Of a DNA stretch of 64,000 bases, positions 19,027 through 25,643 are shown piece after piece. How positions within the stretch are numbered: the first letter of the stretch is position 1; every line of letters begins with the position of its first letter. Origin of the DNA: DATBFU01 sp035498405 (GTDB lineage: Bacteria; Acidobacteriota; Thermoanaerobaculia; UBA5066; Gp7-AA6); NCBI GenBank assembly GCA_035498405.1, contig DATKAE010000031.1, forward strand, positions 9,618-73,617, given 5' to 3'. A program made the position numbers and the translations under genes. The notes beneath the pieces were generated by a model that was given only the letters and a program-made list of their open reading frames with translations, did no database searches and was not told the origin of the DNA.

Positions 19027-21996
19027 TTACCAGGAAACGCGCGCTGACCAGCGCAGAACCCAGGGATTCTGGACTTCGCGGACCACGTCGGTGCTGGAAA
19101 TGGCGAGCCGGTTCTGCTTCTGCAGGACTGTCGCCGTGTTGATCGCGTTGAAGCAATCGAGCGCGACAGTCACCGACGCCGTCGAGGCGAACGGGATGAC
19201 CTTCTCGAGCCTCAGGTCGAGCTCGTTCAAGGTCGGGTAACGAACATCGTTGACAGGCACCACCGCGATCGCGCGGGTCTGCCCGTCGCCGGGCGCCGTC
19301 GTGTTGATGTAGTAGTTGACCGGATAGCCCTGACGGCCGAAGAAGCTCGCGGCGATGTTGAAATCGAGCGGCAGCTGATACATCGCGTTCAGGTTGTACG
19401 TGTAGTTCGAGTTCAGGAAGACCGAGTAGTGGCTGCCGCTGCCCGCCGACTGCTGACTGACGTAGTCGCCGTCGCGGCAGGTGGTCTGCGTCGGGGACTC
19501 GACGAACCCGTAGGGAGCCTTGTAGATCGGCCCGTTGTTCGGGTCGCCCGGGCAGCCGTTGGCGCCGACGTTCTGCTTGTTGATGCCCCAGCTGAAGCTC
19601 GCACGCGCCATCCACTTGTTCGAAAGGCGCTTGGTCAGGGTCACGTCGAAGCCGCTGTAGGTCTGGTTGTAGTCCCCGCGGTTCGTGTAGTAGAAGCCTC
19701 CCGGATATCCGCCGATCGCGGCGAGTGTCGCCGCATTGATCTGGTAGACATTCTGGGAGGGGTAGGCCATTCCGTTCGGCAGCGTTCCCCCAGGAAGCGT
19801 GTACGGCTCGTAATCCGCCGCGGTGACGATCGTGCCCGTCGTCGGGTCATAGGGAAGGCCGACGACCGGATTGATGTACTTGCGGTACGTGTAGGCGCCG
19901 CCGACCGCGAATCCCGGTGTGATTTCGTAGTCGATGCCTCCGACGAACTCGTCGGTCGTGCCGGCCTTGAGGTTCGGATTCGTCGCATTGGCCGACACAC
20001 CCGCGCTGCCCGGGTCTTGGAGGTTGTAGCCGTAGTTGGCCAGCAGGGGGCCAGCCGTGTTCACCTCGCCCACGTCGACGACCCCGTTCCCGTTCGCGTC
20101 GTTCCAGGGATAGTACGCCCCGGCGGACCCGCCCAGCGGGTTCGTGTACGAGATCGTGGTGGTGCCAAGTGCGTCACAGAACCTGGCGTAGCTCGCCTTC
20201 AAGACCGTTTGGCGGTTCTGGCCGAGCGCGTAGGTCAGACCGACGCGCGGAGACCAGTTGGTCCAGGTGAAGTCCTTGGGAGCCCCGGCGTAGTTGATGG
20301 CGGGAAGGATTTCCGGGTAGGAGGGATTGGCTGCTGCGATCGCCGGAGCGTTCGTTCCGGACTGCTGGTCCCACCGAACGCCCAACTGCATGGTCAGGCG
20401 ATCCCAGGTCATCGTGTCCCCGATGTACGCCCCGTAGTAATTGCCGGTGATCCCGAAGGCCGCGTCCCGGAAAATCCCGGCGGCCGGAATGGTCGCCCCG
20501 GTCGTGGGATCCGTGTAGACGTTCGTGAACCAACCCACCTTGACCGCCTGGTTCGGGTTGCTGGCAGGCGCCGGATTGGCCGGGCTGCCGGAGAGCAGGT
20601 TCGTGGTCACCGTCAGGTACGTGAACCCCGCCTTCAGCTCATGGCCCAGGTCGCCGGTGTTGAAGAAGAAGGAGGTGTGGGCCTGAATTTGCCACTGCGG
20701 CTGTGTCTGCGCCAGGTAGTAGGGCGACGTGCCCGAAAAGACGGACCCGTCGTAGCCGAGCTGCCCCTTACCCTCGGGCGTCAAGCCGAAGAATCCGTTC
20801 AATCCCGAGTACACCACGTCGAAGAAGAAGTTGGAGGAAACGACCTGGGAGTCCTCCGCCTTCCAGGCGTTGTAGGGAAGCGTCTGGTCGGTGGTCGCCG
20901 CCTGGGGACGATTCGCTCCCGCGCCGCGTCCGAACACCAGCTTGTTCGAGTGCTGGTACCAGCCGTTGAAGGAGTTGGACGGAATGGCCTGGAAGTTCAG
21001 CTTGGCGTTGAGATTTTCGAGGGTCGTCGCGCTCTTGGTCGGAGGCGTTCCCGCTCCGACGTTGATGTTGATCTGGTTGCGGCCGTAAGCGCCCCACAGC
21101 CAGAGCATGTCCTTGACGATCGGGCCGCCCACTTCGACGCCATATTCCTGAATGCTCGAAATGTTGCGCCGCCCGGCCGTCGGCGGGTAGTTCGTTCCCT
21201 CGAAACTGTCGCTCACGTAGTTGATCCGCGCGCTGCCGTGCACCTCGTTGGTGCCGCGCTTGGTGATCATGTTGATGTGCGCGCCCGCACCCTGCAGCGC
21301 CGGATCCGAGCCGCCCGTGACGACCTGGATCTCCTGGAACGTCTCGAAGTCGTAATAGCCGTCCGAGGCGCCCAGAGCGTTCATGTCCGTGAAGTTGACG
21401 CCGTCCACGGTGAACGCCCCCGCGACGGTTCCCTTGCTGTTGAAGGCCGACTGCTGGCCGCTCTCACTGCCGGCCACGTTGACCCGGTCGACCATGACGC
21501 CCGGAGTGCCCTGAAGCATGACCCAGGGATCCCGGGACGTCGGAATCGACTTCAGCTCTTCCTGTGTCATGACCGCTCCGGTCTGCACCTTGCGGGTGTC
21601 GATGACCGGCGTCTCGCTCGTGACCGTGACCGCCGCCGCCACCGAGGAGAGCTTCATCGTCTCGGTCAGCTCGGTGTTCTTCCCGTAGTTGACCACGACG
21701 TTCTCGCGCGTGACGGTTGCGAATCCGGAGAGCTCGAGCTTGATGGTGTACTTGCCCGGGGCAAGATTCAGGAACCGATACTCCCCTCGGGCATCCGTCG
21801 TCACCGTCTGCGGCGCGCCGACCCCGGACAGCGTCGCGGAGACTCCGGGCAGCACCGCGCCCTGTTCGTCGACGGCCTTGCCGTAGATGTTGCCTACCGA
21901 CACGCCTCCGGTCAGCTGCGCGTACGCAGGTGCCGAGGCCAGGCAAATCGCTACGAGCACGATCGCCAAGACCACTAACGGAAACCGTTTCGGCAT
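19027..21996 (-). CDS. Oar-like TonB-dependent outer-membrane receptor, paralogue 1
   Basis: The 989-residue protein has a signal peptide (MPKRFPLVVLAIVLVAICLASAPAYA). A carboxypeptidase-regulatory-like domain follows (GNIYGKAVDEQGAVLPGVSATL, about residues 35-115), then a TonB plug (about 130-260) and a long beta-barrel ending in an aromatic residue (RWSARVSW), as expected for an outer-membrane barrel. Such Oar/SusC-like proteins import or expose large ligands. GAGGAGGGGAGT precedes the ATG at 21996. A sigma-54 promoter at 22069-22084 lies downstream of an alternative ATG with a good ribosome binding site (22104), which rules that start out. It is a tandem paralogue of 22375-25341. Confidence 0.92.
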   Translation of the reverse strand: MPKRFPLVVLAIVLVAICLASAPAYAQLTGGVSVGNIYGKAVDEQGAVLPGVSATLSGVGAPQTVTTDARGEYRFLNLAPGKYTIKLELSGFATVTRENVVVNYGKNTELTETMKLSSVAAAVTVTSETPVIDTRKVQTGAVMTQEELKSIPTSRDPWVMLQGTPGVMVDRVNVAGSESGQQSAFNSKGTVAGAFTVDGVNFTDMNALGASDGYYDFETFQEIQVVTGGSDPALQGAGAHINMITKRGTNEVHGSARINYVSDSFEGTNYPPTAGRRNISSIQEYGVEVGGPIVKDMLWLWGAYGRNQININVGAGTPPTKSATTLENLNAKLNFQAIPSNSFNGWYQHSNKLVFGRGAGANRPQAATTDQTLPYNAWKAEDSQVVSSNFFFDVVYSGLNGFFGLTPEGKGQLGYDGSVFSGTSPYYLAQTQPQWQIQAHTSFFFNTGDLGHELKAGFTYLTVTTNLLSGSPANPAPASNPNQAVKVGWFTNVYTDPTTGATIPAAGIFRDAAFGITGNYYGAYIGDTMTWDRLTMQLGVRWDQQSGTNAPAIAAANPSYPEILPAINYAGAPKDFTWTNWSPRVGLTYALGQNRQTVLKASYARFCDALGTTTISYTNPLGGSAGAYYPWNDANGNGVVDVGEVNTAGPLLANYGYNLQDPGSAGVSANATNPNLKAGTTDEFVGGIDYEITPGFAVGGAYTYRKYINPVVGLPYDPTTGTIVTAADYEPYTLPGGTLPNGMAYPSQNVYQINAATLAAIGGYPGGFYYTNRGDYNQTYSGFDVTLTKRLSNKWMARASFSWGINKQNVGANGCPGDPNNGPIYKAPYGFVESPTQTTCRDGDYVSQQSAGSGSHYSVFLNSNYTYNLNAMYQLPLDFNIAASFFGRQGYPVNYYINTTAPGDGQTRAIAVVPVNDVRYPTLNELDLRLEKVIPFASTASVTVALDCFNAINTATVLQKQNRLAISSTDVVREVQNPWVLRWSARVSW
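21154..21329 (-). repeat. Near-identical plug-domain segment shared with receptor 2 (24505-24680)
   Basis: This 176-bp stretch matches 24505-24680 with a single mismatch by eye, whereas adjacent parts of the two receptor genes differ at many synonymous sites. It covers the end of the plug domain and the beginning of the barrel (VVTGGSDPALQGAGAH to NISS). The pattern suggests recent gene conversion between the tandem genes. Confidence 0.7.
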
Positions 21997-22068
21997 ACTC
22001 CCCTCCTCTATAGAGTTGCTGGATCGAGAAAAAGACCTCAGACCCACTTGGATCACGGCGCAAGTAAT

Positions 22069-22084
22069 AGCAAGTCGGAAGCCA
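22069..22084 (-). promoter_or_regulatory. Sigma-54 (-24/-12) promoter of receptor 1
   Basis: The minus strand reads TGGCTTC-CGAC-TTGCT, matching TGGCACG-N4-TTGCW at the invariant GG and GC with exact spacing. Transcription would begin near 22058, giving a leader of about 60 nt before the ATG at 21996. Confidence 0.72.
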
Positions 22085-22208
22085 AGGGCGACTACCAGCA
22101 ACATTGTCTCCTCCAACCGACTTCATTCTTTTGTTTCAATAACTTAGGATGGCGCCTAGAGATGGCCGACCGGCCCGGACCAACCTCGTGATTCAAGAAA
22201 ATGGATAG

Positions 22209-22228
22209 CCCTCCATCAGAGTGGAGGG
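22209..22228. promoter_or_regulatory. Perfect palindrome, candidate enhancer-binding-protein site
   Basis: CCCTCCA and TGGAGGG flank a 6-bp centre. The palindrome lies about 150 bp upstream of the predicted sigma-54 start for receptor 1, a usual distance for an activator site. It could instead form an RNA hairpin downstream of receptor 2. The assignment is inferred from position only. Confidence 0.4.
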
Positions 22229-22314
22229 TGAGCCCGCCCGACCGGTTCGATCCAGAGGAGCGGCTCGGCGCTCCCGGCCCCGCAAGGTCCCGCAGGATGA
22301 AGTCTCCGTCTCCC

Positions 22315-22347
22315 AAAAAGAAAGCCGCCGGGACCTCTCCCGGCGGC
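22315..22347 (-). terminator. Intrinsic terminator after Oar-like receptor 2
   Basis: On the minus strand GCCGCCGGGA and TCCCGGCGGC form a 10-bp stem with a 4-base loop, followed by TTTCTTTTT. It begins 27 bp beyond the receptor 2 stop. The stem is identical to that of the receptor 1 terminator, so the duplication included the terminator. Confidence 0.92.
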
Positions 22348-22374
22348 CGGAAAACGAACGAGTGAGGCGCGATC

Positions 22375-25341
22375 TTACCAGGAAACCCGCGCTGACCAGC
22401 GCAGGACCCACGGGTTTTGAACTTCCCGGACCTGGTCCGTGTTGGCCGCCGAGAGCGAGTTTTGCTTCTGGAGCACCGTCGAGGTGTTGATCGCGTTGAA
22501 GCAATCGAGCGCGACCGCGACCGACGCCGTCTGGGCAAAGGTGATGACCTTCTCGAGTCTCAAGTCGAGCTCGTTTAGGGTCGGGTAACGAATCGCGTTG
22601 ACGGGCACGACCGCGATCGCGCGGATCTGTCCGTCGTCGGGCCCGGTCGAGTTCAAGTAGTAGTTGATCGGATAGCCCTGCCGGCCGAAGAAGCTCGCGG
22701 CAATGTTGAAATCGAGCGGCAGCTGATACATCGCGTTCAGGTTGTAGACGTACTTCGAGTTCAGGAAGACGGAGTAGTGGCTGCCGCTCGCCTGCGATTG
22801 CTGGCTGACGTAGTCGCCGTTGCGGCAGGTCGTCTGTACCGCATTCTCGAAGAAACCGTACGGCGCGCCGTAGAGCGGCCCGTTGTTCGGGTCGCCCGGA
22901 CAGCCATTCGACCCCAGATGCTGGTTGTTGATGCCGTAGCTGAAGTTGGCCCGCGCCATCCACTTGTTGGAAAGGCGCTTGGTCAGCGTGAAGTCGACAC
23001 CGCTGTAGACCTGGTCGTAGTCGCCGCGATTCGTGTAGTAGAGGCCGCCCGGATACCCGCCGATTTCGGCGAGCAATGCCGGATTGACCTGATAGACGGG
23101 CACCGGGCCGTACGCCGTTCCGTTGGGCAGGGTCCCCGACAGCGTCCCGTACTGCACGTAGTCCGTGTTGTGGATGATCGTGCCCGTCGCGGGGTCGTAG
23201 GGAAGGCCGACGACCGGATTGACGTACTTGCGGTACGTGTACGCCGCGCCGACCGCGAACCCCGGCAGGAACTCGTGATCGACGCCGCCGATGAACTCGT
23301 TGGTCGAGCCGGCCTTCAGGTTCGGATTCGTCGCGTTGGCCGAGACGCCGGCGCTGCCCGGATCGGCGAGGTTGTAGCCGTAGTTCCTCAAGAGCGTGCC
23401 GGAAGTGTTCACCTCTCCCGTGTCGACGATGCCGTTTCCGTTGGCGTCGTTCCAGGGATAGTAGGCGCCGGCCGACCCGCCCAGAGGATTCGTGTAGGAG
23501 ATCGTCGTCGTGCCGAGCGCGTCCACGAAGTGCGCGTAGCTCGCCTTCAGGACGGTGTTGCGGTTTTGGCCGAGCGCGTAGGTGATGCCGACGCGCGGAG
23601 ACCAGTCATTCCACGTGAAGTCCTTGGGAGCCCCGGCATAGTTGATCGCCGGCAGAATCGTCGGGAAGGCGGGATTGGCTGCGGCCACGGCGGGCGCGTT
23701 CGTGCCGAACTGCTGGTCCCACCGGACCCCGACCTGAGCCGTCAATCGATCCCACGTCACCGTGTCTCCGAAATAGGCCCCGTAGTACTGCGCCGAGATC
23801 GCGAAGCTCGCGTCCCGGAAAATCCCGGCGGCGGGAATGGGCGCGCCGGTCGTGGGGTCCGTGAAGACGTTCACGAAACCGCCCACCTTGACCAGCTGAT
23901 CGGGGTTGCCGGCCGGCGCGGGGTTTCCCGGAACGCCGCTCAACTGATTGGTGGTCACCTTCAGGTACTGGAATCCCGCCTTCAGCTCATGGCCGAGGCT
24001 GCCGGTGTTGAAGAAGTAAGAAGCGTCGGCCTTGACCTGCTTCTGTGGCTGCGTCTGCGCCAGGAAGTAGGGCGCCGTGCCGAGGTATCCGGAGTTTCCG
24101 TCGTAGTAGAGCTGCCCCTTGCCCTCGGGCGTCAGGCCGAAGAAGTTGTTCGCCTCGGCGTACATCGCGGAAAAGAAGAGGTTCGAAGACACGACCTGCG
24201 AGTCCTCGACTTTCCAGGTGTTGCGGGGCAGCGTCTGGTCGTCCGTGGCCGCCTGGGGTCGATTGGCGCCCGCGCCGCGTCCGAACACCAGCTTGTTCGA
24301 GTGCTGATACCAGCCGCTGAAGGAATTGGAGGGGATGGCCTGCCAGTTCAGCTTGGCGTTGAAATTCTCCAGAGTCGTCGCGCTCTTGGTCGGAGGCGTT
24401 CCCGACCCGACGTTGATGTTGATCTGGTCGCGGCCGTAGGCGCCCCACAGCCAGAGCGCGTCCCGGACGACCGGCCCACCCACCTCGACTCCGTAGTCCT
24501 GAACGCTCGAAATGTTGCGCCGCCCGGCCGTCGGCGGGTAGTTCGTTCCCTCGAAACTGTCGCTGACGTAGTTGATCCGCGCGCTGCCGTGCACCTCGTT
24601 GGTGCCGCGCTTGGTGATCATGTTGATGTGCGCGCCCGCACCCTGCAGCGCCGGATCCGAGCCGCCCGTGACGACCTGGACCTCCTGAAAGGTGTCGAAG
24701 TCGTAGTAGCCGTTCGAAGCCCCGAGAGCCGCCATGTCCGTGTAGTTGACCCCGTCCACGGTGAACGTTCCCGCGACGGTCCCCTTGCTGTTGAAAGAGG
24801 ACTGTTGGCCGCTTTCGCTGCCGGCCACGTTGACGCGGTCCAGTTGCACACCGGGCACGCTCTGGAGCAGAACCCACGGATCTCGGCCCGTCGGGATGCT
24901 GTTCAGCTCCGCCTGGGTCACGACCGCGCCGGTGTCGACCTTGCGGGTGTCGATGACCGGGCTCTCGCTCGAAACGGTGACGGCGGCGGCGACCGCCGAG
25001 AGCTTCATCGTTTCCCGCATCTCGGTGTTTCGCCCGACGTTGACCACCACGTTCTCGCGACTGACCGTCGCGAAACCCGTCAGGTCCAACTTGACGGCGT
25101 ACGTCCCCGGAGAAAGGTTCAGGAACCGAAACTGACCGCGGGCGTCCGTCGTCTCCGTGCGCGCGGCTCCCTGGCCGGAAAGCGTGACCGAGACTCCAGG
25201 CAGCACTCCGCCTTGCTCGTCGAGGACCGTCCCGTACAGATTGCCCTTCGCCTCGCCGAACTGCGCCCATAGCGGCGCCGAGGCGAGACATCCCGCGAGC
25301 AGCGCGATCGCCGTCACCAACAGGGGGAACCGTTTCGACAT
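22375..25341 (-). CDS. Oar-like TonB-dependent outer-membrane receptor, paralogue 2
   Basis: The 988-residue protein has the same order as its neighbour: signal peptide (MSKRFPLLVTAIALLAGCLASAPLWA), carboxypeptidase-regulatory-like domain (GNLYGTVLDEQGGVLPGVSVTL), plug and barrel with C-terminal RWSARVSW. The two are colinear along the whole length and differ mostly by conservative changes, so the pair arose by tandem duplication. AAAGGAGG precedes the ATG at 25341. A sigma-54 promoter lies at 25406-25421 and an intrinsic terminator follows the gene, so it is its own transcription unit. The ligand is unknown; sulfatase-like/TPR genes on both sides suggest a shared envelope or glycan-related substrate (inference). 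Confidence 0.92.
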   Translation of the reverse strand: MSKRFPLLVTAIALLAGCLASAPLWAQFGEAKGNLYGTVLDEQGGVLPGVSVTLSGQGAARTETTDARGQFRFLNLSPGTYAVKLDLTGFATVSRENVVVNVGRNTEMRETMKLSAVAAAVTVSSESPVIDTRKVDTGAVVTQAELNSIPTGRDPWVLLQSVPGVQLDRVNVAGSESGQQSSFNSKGTVAGTFTVDGVNYTDMAALGASNGYYDFDTFQEVQVVTGGSDPALQGAGAHINMITKRGTNEVHGSARINYVSDSFEGTNYPPTAGRRNISSVQDYGVEVGGPVVRDALWLWGAYGRDQININVGSGTPPTKSATTLENFNAKLNWQAIPSNSFSGWYQHSNKLVFGRGAGANRPQAATDDQTLPRNTWKVEDSQVVSSNLFFSAMYAEANNFFGLTPEGKGQLYYDGNSGYLGTAPYFLAQTQPQKQVKADASYFFNTGSLGHELKAGFQYLKVTTNQLSGVPGNPAPAGNPDQLVKVGGFVNVFTDPTTGAPIPAAGIFRDASFAISAQYYGAYFGDTVTWDRLTAQVGVRWDQQFGTNAPAVAAANPAFPTILPAINYAGAPKDFTWNDWSPRVGITYALGQNRNTVLKASYAHFVDALGTTTISYTNPLGGSAGAYYPWNDANGNGIVDTGEVNTSGTLLRNYGYNLADPGSAGVSANATNPNLKAGSTNEFIGGVDHEFLPGFAVGAAYTYRKYVNPVVGLPYDPATGTIIHNTDYVQYGTLSGTLPNGTAYGPVPVYQVNPALLAEIGGYPGGLYYTNRGDYDQVYSGVDFTLTKRLSNKWMARANFSYGINNQHLGSNGCPGDPNNGPLYGAPYGFFENAVQTTCRNGDYVSQQSQASGSHYSVFLNSKYVYNLNAMYQLPLDFNIAASFFGRQGYPINYYLNSTGPDDGQIRAIAVVPVNAIRYPTLNELDLRLEKVITFAQTASVAVALDCFNAINTSTVLQKQNSLSAANTDQVREVQNPWVLRWSARVSW

Positions 25342-25643
25342 AGAACCTCCTTTATGAGTCCGCGCGGGATTCGCTCTCCCGCCTCGACTGACGGTCCCCA
25401 CACAAAGCAAGGCCAGGGCCATTCGGGCATCGGCGCGTGATTTCAACGGCTTGCGGAAATTGCCGCGCAAGAAGCTGACAGGCCGCGCGCGCCGCGGTTT
25501 CAGGAAAGTGGAGAAGCCCCAGGAAAACTGGATCGGCTGGGACGAGCACCCGCCCGAAGCGCCGGAACCGTGGGTGCGGTCAGCGACGGGCGAGGCGGAA
25601 TGTAGCGCGCCGCCGCGAGAAGGCGACTGTTTCTATCTCGGCT
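25342..25643. other. Intergenic region upstream of receptor 2
   Basis: About 300 bp separates receptor 2 from the sulfatase-like gene. It contains the receptor 2 leader and its sigma-54 promoter (25406-25421). I see no terminator with a T-tract after the sulfatase-like gene and no convincing gene; a short plus-strand open frame from 25451 lacks family features. Confidence 0.6.
25406..25421 (-). promoter_or_regulatory. Sigma-54 (-24/-12) promoter of receptor 2
   Basis: The minus strand reads TGGCCCT-GGCC-TTGCT, with invariant GG and GC at the exact -24/-12 spacing. Transcription would begin near 25395, about 55 nt before the ATG. It is located equivalently to the receptor 1 promoter although the surrounding DNA has diverged. 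Confidence 0.75.

Larger units (their letters stand above)
21997..22314. other. Intergenic region upstream of receptor 1
   Basis: The 318-bp stretch between receptor 1 and the terminator of receptor 2 holds the receptor 1 leader (about 60 nt), the sigma-54 promoter at 22069-22084, an AT-rich stretch around 22105-22150 and a perfect palindrome at 22209-22228. I see no gene here, although the frame of receptor 1 happens to stay open upstream. Confidence 0.7.

Noticed and set aside
19429..21978. Long plus-strand open frame opposite receptor 1, and a similar one opposite receptor 2 (22777-25272)
   Set aside because: Both are mirror frames of the receptor genes. Their translations are Arg/Val/Asp-rich without signal peptides or domains, and the receptors themselves are unambiguous.
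22102..22104. An alternative ATG with a good Shine-Dalgarno sequence for receptor 1
   Set aside because: It lies upstream of the predicted sigma-54 start and adds 36 residues that would bury the signal peptide. The receptor 2 start supports 21996.
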